NCBI GenBank assembly: GCA_963761655.1
Contig: CAVXHI010000001.1
Location: 372,001-436,000, forward strand
DNA length: 64,000 nucleotides
Source of the DNA: RYN-122 sp963761655
GTDB lineage: Bacteria; Actinomycetota; Actinomycetes; Mycobacteriales; SCTD01
Direction: 5' to 3'
The position numbers were made by a program, and so were the translations under genes. The notes below the pieces were generated by a model that was given only the letters and a program-made list of their open reading frames with translations, was not told the origin of the DNA and ran no database searches. Below are positions 35,407 through 43,937 of this stretch, piece by piece; positions within the stretch are counted from its first letter, which is position 1, and the number at the start of each line of letters is the position of its first letter.

Positions 35407-36195
35407 GTGGGTCCCCGCCGTCTCGTCCTCGCGCTGCTGCTCGCGGTGCTCGGCGGCCTGCTGGCGGTCCCGGCCGGAGCGGCCGACCGCGTCGTGACCG
35501 GGACGATCCTCGGCAGCGACGGCCGGGCGGTGAGCGCGCTGCTGGGGTTCGACCTGCGCGACAGCCGCGGCCGTCGTCTCGGCGCGAGCGGCTGCGTGGC
35601 CTCGCCCTCGTGCCCGGTCGACGGCTACGCGCTCACCCGCCGGATCAACTTCGAGCTCGGCCCCGACGGCGGCCGCAAGCAGGACTGGGTCACGACCTGG
35701 GCGGTCGCGCTGCCGGAGCAGGCGGTCCGGGTCTACGTCGAGGCCTACCCCCAGGGCGCCCGGTACGCCGGCACGGACATGCGCCGCTACGCCGCCAGCT
35801 TCCGCCGCAACCTGCCCGTCCCGTACGGACGCCGGGTGAACGTCCGGCTGCCGCGGGTCTGCGCGGACGGCGCGACCGGCACGGGAGCGGTCCGCGGCCT
35901 CGCCGTCGACGGCCCGCGCCGGGTGCGGCTGGCCCGGGTCACCGCCTTCTCCCTCGAGCCCGACGACAACGGGCCGACGCCGGTGCTCGGCACGGCGGTG
36001 GGCACCACGGGGTCGGACGGGTCGTACACCGTGCCGAACCTGGCCAGCGGCGTCGGGCGCGGGCAGCGGGGCGGTCAGCGCTACCAGCTGGTGGCGACGG
36101 CGGTCGACGGCCGGGTGCAGCGGGTCTACGACGTCCGGGTGACGGGCTGCCACCTCACGACGCGGACGCTGGACTTCTCCGCCCCCGCTCCCTGA
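35407..36195 (+). CDS. Secreted protein, tandem paralogue 1
   Basis: About 262 residues with a signal peptide. The mature part contains GTILGSDGRAVSALLGFDL, SPSCPVDGYAL, VYVEAYPQGARYAGTDMRRY and a Cys near the C-terminus (TGCHLTTRTLDF). The same motifs recur in the next gene. The beta-rich repeats suggest a carboxypeptidase-regulatory-like or prealbumin-like fold. GTG 35407 follows a G-rich stretch; GTG 35392 is possible. Family and role unknown. Confidence 0.7.
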   Translation: MGPRRLVLALLLAVLGGLLAVPAGAADRVVTGTILGSDGRAVSALLGFDLRDSRGRRLGASGCVASPSCPVDGYALTRRINFELGPDGGRKQDWVTTWAVALPEQAVRVYVEAYPQGARYAGTDMRRYAASFRRNLPVPYGRRVNVRLPRVCADGATGTGAVRGLAVDGPRRVRLARVTAFSLEPDDNGPTPVLGTAVGTTGSDGSYTVPNLASGVGRGQRGGQRYQLVATAVDGRVQRVYDVRVTGCHLTTRTLDFSAPAP

Positions 36196-36256
36196 CAGCG
36201 GACGCGCGGTCTGGCACTCTTCCCGCTCACCCCCGTCCGAAACACGGAGCCTCCTC

Positions 36257-37024
36257 GTGCCCGCTCGCACTGCCGCGCTGCTGGGCCTGCTGCTCGCCCT
36301 CGTCGGCTCCGTCCTCGTGACCGCGCAGCCCGCCGGCGCCGTCCGGCTGGTCCCGCACACGCTGAGCGGGACGCTCCTCGGCAGCGACGGCCGCGCCGTC
36401 GACGCCCTGATCGGCATCGACCTGCACGACGCCCAGGGCCGGCAGATCAACCGGGACGGCTGCGTCGAGAGCGAGGCCTGCCCGGTGCCGGGCTACGCGA
36501 TGAGCATGCGGGTGAACCCGGACCTCAGCGCCGAGGGCTCCACCGACCTGCGCCGCTGGGCCACCCGCTGGTCGGTCAAGGTCCCGGCCAACACGGCGTC
36601 GGTCTACCTCGAGGTCTACCCGCAGGCGGCGAAGCTGGCCGGCACCGACGAGCGCCGCTACGGCTCGACCATGCGGCACGACGTCGCCATCCCGACGGCG
36701 GGACCGGTGCACCTGCGGCTGCCGCTGGACCGCTGCGACCTCGGCGGCACCACCGGGACGATCGAGGGCACGACGACGAAGGCCGGCAAGCGCGTCTCGG
36801 TCCGGCGGGTCGTGGCGTGGTCGCTCGCGGCCGACAACAACATCGCCAAGCCGATCATCGGCTGGAACATCGAGAAGCCCGGGCCCAACGGGACGTACCG
36901 GATCCCGAACCTCGCCTCCGGGCAGAAGTACCAGGTCTGGGTCACCACGACGGCGGGCGTGCGCAAGACCTTCGGCGTGCCGGTCGAGCCCTGCCGGACG
37001 ACGCGCCTGGACCTCCGCTACTGA
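36257..37024 (+). CDS. Secreted protein, tandem paralogue 2
   Basis: 255 residues with signal peptide. It aligns along its length with the preceding gene: GTLLGSDGRAVDALIGIDL, EACPVPGYAMSM, VYLEVYPQAAKLAGTDERRY, and a C-terminal VPVEPCRTTRLDLRY. Four conserved Cys suggest two disulfides. Gene order indicates a tandem duplication. Confidence 0.72.
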   Translation: MPARTAALLGLLLALVGSVLVTAQPAGAVRLVPHTLSGTLLGSDGRAVDALIGIDLHDAQGRQINRDGCVESEACPVPGYAMSMRVNPDLSAEGSTDLRRWATRWSVKVPANTASVYLEVYPQAAKLAGTDERRYGSTMRHDVAIPTAGPVHLRLPLDRCDLGGTTGTIEGTTTKAGKRVSVRRVVAWSLAADNNIAKPIIGWNIEKPGPNGTYRIPNLASGQKYQVWVTTTAGVRKTFGVPVEPCRTTRLDLRY

Positions 37025-37061
37025 GCCCGTTCCGGCGCCCCGGGTCTGACAGGATCGTCGG

Positions 37062-37911
37062 GTGACCGCGCCGACCGCCCCCGACCCGGGCCCCCGGGTC
37101 GCCGGTCCGGCCGCCCGCCCCCCGCTGGCCCTGCTGGGCCTCGGTGGCGGGGTCGTCGCCGGCGTCCTCGCGCTCGCCGCGCTGACCGGCGCCGGGCTGC
37201 TCGTCGTCGCCGTCCTCGCCCTGCAGCTGGTCCTCGTGCTCGGCACCCTCGCGCTGCTGGACGCCCCGGCGGCCGGCGGGGCCTTCGTCATCGCGGCCGC
37301 GGGCGCCGTGGTCGGGGACGTCGCTGGTCGTCCGGCAGGACGGCGACGTCGGGGCGCTCGCGGGCGTCGTCGCGCTGTCGCTGGTCGCCGCCCTGCTGCA
37401 CCAGCTGTCCCGCAAGGGCCGTGACCGGGTGACCGAGGCCCTCGCCGACACCCTGCTCGTCGTCGTCCTCGTCGCCTGCGCCGCCTGCCTGCCCGCCCTC
37501 CGGGCCCTCGAGGGCGGCCGCGACGTCGCCCTCGCCGCCCTCGTCGGCGCGGGCGCCGCCCTGGTCGCCGGCCGGCTCGGCGACCGGGTCCTCCCGCGTC
37601 CCGCCCTCGCCCTCGGCGCCGTCCGCGGCTGGCCCGGGCTGCTGCTCGGCCTCGGCGCCGGCGTCGCGGGCGCGGTCCTGGTGGCCGGCGGGGAGGGGCA
37701 GCTGGCCGGACCGCGGGCCGCCCTCGTGGGGCTCGCGGCCGCCGCGGTGGCCAGTGCCGCCGACCTCGCCGTCGACCTCGCCGGTGCCGAGCTGCGGTCC
37801 GGCTGGCGCGACTCCCGCCGGGTCGCCGCCCTGCGCCCGGTCGGGCTGCTGCTGCCCTGGGCGGCGCTCGGCCCGGTGGCCCTGGTGGCGGGCCGACTGG
37901 TCCTGGCGTGA
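37062..37911 (+). pseudogene. Integral membrane protein (one frameshift)
   Basis: GTG 37062 opens a frame with two membrane helices, broken near 37320. From there another frame gives SLVVRQDGDVGALAG and six more hydrophobic segments to the stop at 37911. One base change restores a protein of about 283 residues. It overlaps the next gene by 4 bases. The family is not recognised; actinobacterial genomes often keep such a membrane gene next to an LmeA-like gene. Confidence 0.6.
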
Positions 37912-38600
37912 AGGGGCTGCTGGTCGGCCTCGTGCTGCTGCTCGGCGTCGCCGTCGTCGGGGACCGCGTGGCGGTGGGGATCGCGGAGGGGCAGGTCGCC
38001 CGGCAGGCGCAGTCCTCCGGCGGCCTGACGCCAGGAGCCCGACGTCACCATCGGCGGCTTCCCCTTCCTCACCCAGGCGCTGCGCGGCCGCTACGACGAC
38101 GTCCGGCTGAGGGCCTCGGGCGGGGTCCGGGGCGCCGACGTCCAGGTCGCCGGCCTGGACGTCACCCTGCGCGGCGTGCGCCTCCCGCTGCGGGACGCCC
38201 TGTCCGGCGACGTCGCGCAGGTGCCGGTCGACAGCCTGGCCGGGGACGTCGTGCTGTCCTACGCCGAGCTGTCGAGGCGGCCCCGGACGGCGTGACGGTG
38301 TCGGCGGTGGGCGACCGGCTGCGGGTGCGCGGCACGGTGCGGGTCCTCGGGCAGGACGTCTCGGCGGCCGCCACCAGCCGGGTCCGGCTCGACGGCGACC
38401 GTGTGGTCGTCACCGCCCAGAGCGTGCAGACCGGCGCCGGCGTCGTCGACGACGCCCTGACCGCGGCCCTCGGGGACCGGTTCGACTTCCGGGTCCGGCT
38501 GCCGGCGCTGCCGTACGGGCTGCGCCTGACCGGGCTGCGGGTGACGGCGCAGGGCGTGGTGCTGAGTGCGCGGAGCGGGCCGACCGTCCTGTCCCGCTGA
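37908..38600 (+). pseudogene. LmeA-family phospholipid-binding protein (DUF2993), two frameshifts
   Basis: A membrane anchor (about 1-20), then the DUF2993 pattern: QEPDVTIGGFPFLTQALRGRYDDV in the middle and VLGQDVSAAATSRVRLDGDRV later. The middle third is in a different frame from the ends (changes near 38030 and 38270, which compensate). LmeA-type proteins bind phospholipids in the periplasm and support mannan or envelope maturation. Confidence 0.75.
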
Positions 38601-38640
38601 CGGTGCGGGGGCTGCTGGGCGCCGGCGTGCCCCCGGGGTT

Positions 38641-39220
38641 GCTCGTGTCGCGGTACGCCCCGCAGGGCGCCCCCCGGCGGGGCGGAACGCGACACGAACC
38701 GCCACCGGGCCGCTCCATGCTGAGCCCCTGCCTCCCGGGGAGGGCTGCTCGTGTCGCAGTACGCCCTATGGAGCGCCACGGGGAGGGGCCGGACGCGACA
38801 CGAACCGTTCGGGGCCGCTCCACGCTGAGCCTGCCTCCCGGGGAGGGCTGCTCGTGTCGCGGTACGCCCTACGAAACCGTCGCCGGCGGGGCGGAACGCG
38901 ACACGAACCGCCACCGGGCCGTTCCATGCTGAGCCTGCCTCCCGGGGAGGCCTGCTCGTGTCGCGGTACGCCCTGCGAAGCCGTCCCCGGCGGGGTCGGA
39001 CGCGACACGAACCGCCACCGGGCCGTTCCATGCTGAGCCTGCCTCCCGAGGAGGCCTGCTCGTGTCGCGGTACGCCTTATGGAGAGCCACGGGGAGGGGC
39101 CGGACGCGACACGAACCGTCCTGAAGCAGCGTCGCCCTCAGCCTGCTCCCCCGGACGGCTGTTCCTGTCGCGGTACGCCCTGCGTGGCGCCCTCCGGCGG
39201 GGCGAGACGCGACACGAGCC
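38641..39220. repeat. Six tandem ~104-bp hairpin-bearing repeats
   Basis: Units start at 38641, 38747, 38850, 38954, 39058 and 39161 (period 103-106 bp). Each opens with a TCGTGTCGCG-type arm and closes the hairpin with CGCGACACGA about 45 bp later. It is followed by a linker with CTGAGCCTGCCTCCCGGGG. Two loop classes exist: units 2 and 5 share one (ATGGAG..CCACGGGGAGGGG), units 1, 3, 4 and 6 the other. No start codon with a ribosome site, no unique spacers. The 700-bp gap between the LmeA-like gene and the thioredoxin gene is otherwise empty. Confidence 0.85.
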
Positions 39221-39309
39221 GCCCCGAGCCTCCCCGGGCCCGCTCCGCCCTGGAGCTGGCTGACACCCGCGCCCGGAATGACGACCCCGCGGGTCGGGTT
39301 CTCCCTGAC

Positions 39310-39711
39310 ATGACCGTGCTGCTCGCCGTCCTCGCCGCGTCTGCGGCCGTGGGACTGCTGCACCGGTACCGGACGGGGAGGGTGCGCAGCATGGAGGCCT
39401 CCGACCGCACGACCGTCCTGGCGCGGCTCGGCGAGGAGCCCGGCAGCCGGGCCACCCTGCTGCAGTTCTCCAGCGCCTTCTGCGCCCCCTGCCGCGCCAC
39501 CCGACGGGTGCTGTCCGACGTCGCCGCCCAGGTCGACGGCGTGCGCCACGTCGAGGTCGACGCCGAGAGCCACCTCGAACTCGTCCGCGAGCTCGGCATC
39601 CTCAAGACCCCGACCACCCTCGTGCTCGACGGCACCGGCCGGGAGGCCTTCCGGGCCAGCGGTCAGCCCCAGAAGGCGGCCGTGCTGGCCGCGGTAGGCT
39701 CGCCCGCGTGA
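39310..39711 (+). CDS. Membrane-anchored thioredoxin-fold protein
   Basis: 133 residues from ATG 39310. An N-terminal membrane helix, then a thioredoxin fold with the CAPC active site (SSAFCAPCRATRRVL) and the cis-Pro stretch ILKTPTTLVLDG. The first gene of a sulfur operon; it likely keeps a thiol partner reduced. Its stop overlaps the start of a leader peptide. Confidence 0.85.
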   Translation: MTVLLAVLAASAAVGLLHRYRTGRVRSMEASDRTTVLARLGEEPGSRATLLQFSSAFCAPCRATRRVLSDVAAQVDGVRHVEVDAESHLELVRELGILKTPTTLVLDGTGREAFRASGQPQKAAVLAAVGSPA

Positions 39712-39782
39712 CGGCCCCCCTGGTGAAGCGACGCGTCGTCGACTTCTGCCGGCTGTCCGCCGCGCTCTGTCCGGCCTCCTGA
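39708..39782 (+). CDS. Cys-containing leader peptide of the sulfurtransferase operon
   Basis: A 24-codon ORF whose GTG overlaps the thioredoxin stop (GTGA). It ends VDFCRLSAALCPAS. Basic residues followed by (V/I)D(F/L)CR...LC are the recurrent pattern of short ORFs before actinobacterial cysteine and sulfur genes. In Mycobacterium smegmatis such Cys-codon leaders attenuate an operon of this same composition. A GTG at 39723 would give a 19-residue version. It lies 35 bp before the DUF4395 gene. Expected role: ribosome stalling at Cys codons when Cys-tRNA is scarce. Confidence 0.65.
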   Translation: MTAPLVKRRVVDFCRLSAALCPAS

Positions 39783-39817
39783 CCCCCGTCCGGAGACCCC
39801 TCAGAGAGGCACCACCC

Positions 39818-40228
39818 GTGATCGACCCCCGTGGACCGCGTACCGCCGCGTGGATCACCACCGTCGTGCTCGCCGTCGTGCTGCTCACGCACAGCGGTGT
39901 GCTGCTCGCCCTCCAGGCCGTCGTGTTCGCCCTCGGGGCGCGCGGCCTGTCGCCGTACGGCCTGTTCTTCCGCCGCGTGGTCCGTCCCCGCCTCGGCCCG
40001 CCGGCCGAGCTGGAGGCCGAGGCCCCGACCCGGTTCGCCCAGGTCGTGGGCCTGGCGTTCGCCGTCGTCGGCGCCGTCGCGTTCCTGGCCGGCGCCGAGA
40101 CCGTGGGCGTCGTCGCCACGGCCGGCGCCCTGTCCGCTGCCTTCCTCAACGCCGCCTTCGGCTTCTGCCTCGGCTGCGAGATCCACCTGTTCATCCACCG
40201 CTTCACCAACAAGGGAGTCCCCGCATGA
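39818..40228 (+). CDS. DUF4395 membrane protein
   Basis: 136 residues, two pairs of membrane helices and the C-terminal Cys motif NAAFGFCLGCEIHLFI characteristic of DUF4395. It is found almost always next to thioredoxin and rhodanese genes, as here. The paired Cys suggest a role in moving sulfur or reducing power across the membrane. Stop and next start overlap (ATGA). Confidence 0.85.
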   Translation: MIDPRGPRTAAWITTVVLAVVLLTHSGVLLALQAVVFALGARGLSPYGLFFRRVVRPRLGPPAELEAEAPTRFAQVVGLAFAVVGAVAFLAGAETVGVVATAGALSAAFLNAAFGFCLGCEIHLFIHRFTNKGVPA

Positions 40229-41070
40229 GCCGCGCAGACGTGCTCGTCGACGCCGACTGGGTCGAGAGCCACCTGGACGACCCGAAGGTCGTCCTCGTCG
40301 AGGTGGACGAGGACGTGTCCGCCTACGACGGCGGTCACATCAAGGGCGCCGTCCGCCTGGACTGGACCCAGGAGCTCCAGCAGGCCGAGGCCCGCGACCT
40401 GATCTCCTCCGAGGACTTCGGGAAGCTGCTCTCCGCCAAGGGCATCGCGACGGACGACACCGTCGTGCTGTACGGCGGCAACAACAACTGGTTCGCCGCC
40501 TACGCCTACTGGCAGTTCAAGCTGTACGGCCACGCCGACGTCAAGCTGCTCGACGGCGGGCGCAAGAAGTGGGAGCTCGACGGCCGCGAGCTGACCAAGG
40601 ACGTCGCCGACCGCCCGGCCACGCAGTACACGGCCAAGGAGGCCGACACCTCCATCCGCGCCTTCCGCGACGAGGTCGTCGCCGCGATCGGCACCAAGAA
40701 CCTCGTCGACGTCCGCAGCCCCGACGAGTTCAGCGGCAAGATCAAGGCCCCGGCGCACCTGCCGCAGGAGCAGGCCCAGAAGGCCGGCCACGTGCCGTCC
40801 GCCATCAACATCCCGTGGAGCAAGGCCGCCGCCGACGACGGCACGTTCCGCAGCGACGACGAGCTCATCAAGCTCTACGGCGCCGAGGGCTACGACGACG
40901 GCAAGAGCACCATCGCCTACTGCCGGATCGGCGAGCGCAGCAGCCACACCTGGTTCGTGCTCCACGAGATCCTCGGCAAGGGCGACGTCAAGAACTACGA
41001 CGGCTCCTGGATGGAGTACGGCTCCCTCGTCGGCGTCCCGGTCGAGAACCCGTCCAAGGCTGCCGTCTGA
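40225..41070 (+). CDS. Thiosulfate sulfurtransferase (tandem rhodanese)
   Basis: 281 residues with two rhodanese domains. The catalytic Cys is in AYCRIGERSSHTWFVL in the second; the first keeps the fold (VYGGNNNWFAAYAYW). Matches the CysA/SseA type of actinobacteria, which moves sulfane sulfur from thiosulfate to a thiol or cyanide acceptor. Operon with DUF4395 and DUF1416. Confidence 0.93.
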   Translation: MSRADVLVDADWVESHLDDPKVVLVEVDEDVSAYDGGHIKGAVRLDWTQELQQAEARDLISSEDFGKLLSAKGIATDDTVVLYGGNNNWFAAYAYWQFKLYGHADVKLLDGGRKKWELDGRELTKDVADRPATQYTAKEADTSIRAFRDEVVAAIGTKNLVDVRSPDEFSGKIKAPAHLPQEQAQKAGHVPSAINIPWSKAAADDGTFRSDDELIKLYGAEGYDDGKSTIAYCRIGERSSHTWFVLHEILGKGDVKNYDGSWMEYGSLVGVPVENPSKAAV

Positions 41071-41369
41071 TGTGCAGCGCCCCTGACCAGGACACCCTCG
41101 AGCCGGTCGTCGCCGGCAAGGAGGCCGTCGTCCAGGGCCGCGTCGTCCGGGGAGGCTCGCCCGTCGGCGGTGCCTACGTCCGGCTGCTCGACGGCACCGG
41201 CGAGTTCACGGCGGAGGTCCAGGCCAGCGCCACCGGCCAGTTCCGCTTCTTCGCCGCCCCCGGCGAGTGGACGCTCCGCACGCTCGCGCCCGGCACCAGC
41301 CCGGTCGACACCACGGTGACGGCCGCGCAGGGCGTCGTCGCCGAGGTCTCGGTGGAGATCCCGGCCTAG
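41070..41369 (+). CDS. DUF1416 protein (SseC-like)
   Basis: 99 residues starting MCSAP, overlapping the rhodanese stop by one base (TGATG). Contains GRVVRGGSPVGGAYVRLLD and FRFFAAPGEWTLRTL of the DUF1416 family, always paired with rhodaneses. Role unknown, probably a sulfur-metabolism accessory. Confidence 0.9.
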   Translation: MCSAPDQDTLEPVVAGKEAVVQGRVVRGGSPVGGAYVRLLDGTGEFTAEVQASATGQFRFFAAPGEWTLRTLAPGTSPVDTTVTAAQGVVAEVSVEIPA

Positions 41370-41383
41370 GTCGTAGGCCGCGC

Positions 41384-41417
41384 AGAGCCCGGTGTCTCTC
41401 GAGGGGCGCCGGGCTCT
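41384..41417 (+). terminator. Hairpin after the sulfur operon
   Basis: AGAGCCCGG (41384-41392) and CCGGGCTCT (41409-41417) are perfect complements around a 16-nt loop, starting 15 bp after the stop. Confidence 0.65.
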
Positions 41418-41437
41418 CGCGCGTCATGCGCCCGGTA

Positions 41438-41508
41438 CCCCTTGATCAACGGAGCCTCAGACAGCGTCCGAGCCCCCAGGCGCTGTATCGGACTCCGTTG
41501 ATCAAGGG
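41438..41508. terminator. Long cruciform-type dyad, copy 2 of a dispersed element
   Basis: CCCTTGATCAACGGAG (41439-41454) is perfectly complementary to CTCCGTTGATCAAGGG (41493-41508). Inside, ACAGCG (41461-41466) pairs with CGCTGT (41481-41486). It lies between convergent genes, as does its diverged copy at 4149-4212, so it should terminate transcription in both directions. Confidence 0.75.
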
Positions 41509-41532
41509 ATCGGGGGCAGGCAGAGCAGCGCG

Positions 41533-42148
41533 TCAGGCAGCGGACGCGGCGGGTGCCGCAGCCGACGTCGCCGCAGCAGCCCGACGACGGCGCCGGGCCA
41601 CCACGACGACCCCCACCCCCGCGGCCAGCAGCACCGCCGCCGCGACCAGCGCCAGCAGCAACGGCACAGGCACCGTCCGGGCCGGGTCGAGGTAGACCAG
41701 CGTCGCGGCCCGCGTGACCACGCTGCCGTTCCGCACCTCGACGACGACGGCCGCGTACTGCCGCTCGTCGATCTTCCCGGCCAGCCGGAAGCTACGGCGC
41801 TCGAACGCCTTGGCGCGGAGGGTGACCTGCTCCTCCGCGAGCCGGACGTGCGGGGAGCTGCCCGGACCCCCGACCGCGTAGGTGCCGTCCGCCGCGCGCG
41901 TGGCGGACGCCGCGTAGAGCGTCGCCGTGCGCGGGTTCGCCGGTGAGGTTGCGCAGCGCGAAGGGCACCTCGCTGGTGCCGGAGCGGGGCATCCGCACGT
42001 GGAACGCCGTGACCTGCTTGCCGTCGACGATGCCGGGGAGGGGCGTGACCTCGACGCCACCCGTGCCGGCGGCACCGGCGGGGACGGCGAGCAGGAGCAG
42101 GAACGCCACGACCGCCGCCCGCACGAGGCGGCCGGCGGTCGTGGTCAT
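41533..42148 (-). pseudogene. DUF916-like secreted protein with C-terminal membrane helix (one frameshift)
   Basis: ATG 42148 gives a signal peptide and a beta-sandwich domain (HVRMPRSGTSEVPFALRNLTGEP). After a base change near 41940 it continues as YAASATRAADGTYAVGGPG, then ends in a membrane helix and RRRRR stop-transfer. This layout matches the peptidoglycan-linked DUF916 proteins of WxL clusters. The C-terminal 20 residues are Ala-rich and cytoplasmic. Confidence 0.65.
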
Positions 42149-42167
42149 GCGAGCGAGCGTAGAGCGG

Positions 42168-43283
42168 CTACTGCTGCACGAAGGTCAGGGTGAGCGTGCC
42201 GTCGTAGGTGCCGGCCACCGGCGCGCTGCGGTCTGCGCTGAGGGCGGGTGCGGCGTAGTAGCTGCTGGTCAGGTCCTTCACCGTCGCCAGGGTCGGGTCG
42301 AGCACGGTCTTCGGCAGCGTGTTGAGCAGCGCGGCCTGCTGGGCGGTGGTCAGGGCTGAGATGAGACCGCGCGTCGTCGAGCTGGTGACGGTGTCCAGGG
42401 CCCGGGCCACCGTCGTCACGGCGCCGGTGTCGGTGGCGCTCACGAGGTCGGAGCTGCCGAGCTTGCTCACGACGGCGGACTTCAGGGCCGCGACCAGCTG
42501 GGACGGGAGAGCGGTGGCGGCGGCGCCCCGCATGACGTCGACCGAGGTCGCCGTCGGAGCGTTCGTGGCGTCCGGGTCCGTGGCGGCGACGGCGTCGCGG
42601 CTGTAGTCGGCGCGGTCGAAGCTGCGGCCCGCCGTGTTCGTGAGGGCGTTGGGCAGCTTCGTGACGTCGCTGACCGTCGTCGTGACCTGCTGGACGAGGC
42701 CGTCGACCGTGCCGGAGACGGGCGCGCCGACCGTGCTGAGCGCCGTGCAGAGGAGGCCGACCGGGGTCGTGAGCTTGCCGACCAGGAGCGTCGTCAGGTC
42801 GGTGACGCCGGGGGCGAGGCCGAGCGAGGTCTTGACCTCGTCCGGCAGCGAGGTGCAGCCGGCCAGCGTGCCGGTGACGCTGAGCCTGGGCAGCACCGAG
42901 GCGGCCAGCTGGTCGGCACTGAGCGGCCCCTGGCTGATCGACAGCTGCGAGCTCGGGATCTTCGTCGCGACCTCGTGGGTGCCGTTGCCGCGGCGCAGGT
43001 ACATGTTGCTCATGCTCGCGCTCACGGAGTAGCTCGAGCCCAGCGCCTGGAAGCTCGTGTCCTTGACGCGGGTGCGGAAGGCCTGGGTGCCGGTGGACCC
43101 CAGCGCGAGCGCCGTCAGGGCGACGTCGCTGCCGGGCTGGAGGACGTCGAACTGGCGGGTCCCGCCGCTGGCGACGAGGGAGACGCCGACGTCGCTGGCG
43201 CTGCCGGCCGCGAGCGCAGGGCCGGCGACGGCGGTGAGCGCACAGGTGGTGAGCGCGGCGAGAGCGGTGCGACGACGGGTCAT
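42168..43283 (-). CDS. Secreted WxL-like surface protein
   Basis: 371 residues with signal peptide (ALAAG). The body is Ser/Thr/Ala-rich and of low complexity. Start of the mature protein GVSLVASGGTRQFDVLQPG and the C-terminal strand AGTYDGTLTLTFVQQ recall the end strand of WxL-type domains, although no Trp is present. ATG overlaps the stop of the LPXTG gene by 4 bases. Likely a cell-wall surface protein displayed with its neighbours. Confidence 0.6.
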   Translation of the reverse strand: MTRRRTALAALTTCALTAVAGPALAAGSASDVGVSLVASGGTRQFDVLQPGSDVALTALALGSTGTQAFRTRVKDTSFQALGSSYSVSASMSNMYLRRGNGTHEVATKIPSSQLSISQGPLSADQLAASVLPRLSVTGTLAGCTSLPDEVKTSLGLAPGVTDLTTLLVGKLTTPVGLLCTALSTVGAPVSGTVDGLVQQVTTTVSDVTKLPNALTNTAGRSFDRADYSRDAVAATDPDATNAPTATSVDVMRGAAATALPSQLVAALKSAVVSKLGSSDLVSATDTGAVTTVARALDTVTSSTTRGLISALTTAQQAALLNTLPKTVLDPTLATVKDLTSSYYAAPALSADRSAPVAGTYDGTLTLTFVQQ

Positions 43284-43489
43284 GACGTTCCCTCGGGTCG
43301 GAGGCGGGAGCGGGCGGCGACCACGAGTGCGGCACCGGCGAGGACGAGCAGGAGAGCGAGCAGGACCACCGGGAGGAGCTCGAACCCGGTGCGGGGCAGG
43401 TGCGGCTGCGTCACGGGAGTGCGGGGCACCGCGACGACGCCGGACGCAGGCACGTCCAACGAGACGCGGACCCCTTCGCCAGTCACCAC
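43280..43489 (-). CDS. Small LPXTG-type sortase substrate lacking a signal peptide
   Basis: 69 residues as read from GTG 43489. The C-terminus is a classical sorting signal: LPRTG, a hydrophobic helix and an Arg-containing tail (AARSRLRP). The upstream in-frame codons (CADTCPVV) read like mature protein but reach a stop without a start or signal peptide. The gene is therefore N-terminally truncated or misassembled. In csc clusters a small LPXTG protein of this type accompanies WxL and DUF916 proteins. Confidence 0.65.
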   Translation of the reverse strand: MVTGEGVRVSLDVPASGVVAVPRTPVTQPHLPRTGFELLPVVLLALLLVLAGAALVVAARSRLRPEGTS

Positions 43490-43541
43490 AGGACAGGTGT
43501 CGGCGCAGGACCGCCTCGCTGTGATGGCCCGTTGTGACTAG

Positions 43542-43901
43542 CTAGTAGACGAGCGCCCGCACGTCGTCCTGCAGCACCTCGTCGAGGAAGGCAGCCGCTC
43601 CGGCCAGCCGCACCCCGGGCAGGACGTCGTCGGGGCCGATCCTCCTCCGCACGGCGCACTGGGTGCAGAGCGTGACCGTGCCGCCGAGCAGGACGGCGTC
43701 GCGCAGGTCGGTCAGCGGCGCGGAGTGGGCCAGCTCGACGGTGTGGCCGGCCACGGCGAACCAGGCCGCCTCGCCCGTGAGCCACAACGACGTCGTCACC
43801 CCGCTGGCGACCGCCGTGGCCGCGACGGTGAGGGCCTGGGCGCACCGCTCGGGGGCGTCCGCCCCGGAGGTCGCCTTGACGACGAGGCGGGACGCGGGCA
43901 C
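43542..43901 (-). CDS. DsrE-family protein
   Basis: 119 residues, GTG start. The DsrE-like alpha/beta fold is indicated by RLVVKATSGADAPERCAQALTVA, LWLTGEAAWFAV and a Cys pair LCTQCAVRRR. Related proteins act in sulfur transfer. It sits between the two surface-protein groups and may be unrelated to them. Confidence 0.75.
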   Translation of the reverse strand: MPASRLVVKATSGADAPERCAQALTVAATAVASGVTTSLWLTGEAAWFAVAGHTVELAHSAPLTDLRDAVLLGGTVTLCTQCAVRRRIGPDDVLPGVRLAGAAAFLDEVLQDDVRALVY

Positions 43902-43937
43902 GGGCGGAGCCTAGGTGGGCGGCCGTACCCTCCGCCC

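Noticed and set aside
38641..39220. CRISPR array
   Set aside because: Units are about 104 bp with internal dyads and no unique spacers, and no cas genes are nearby.
38601..39309. ORFs on both strands across the hairpin array
   Set aside because: They translate the repeats into low-complexity Arg/Pro peptides with no ribosome sites; the repeats explain them.
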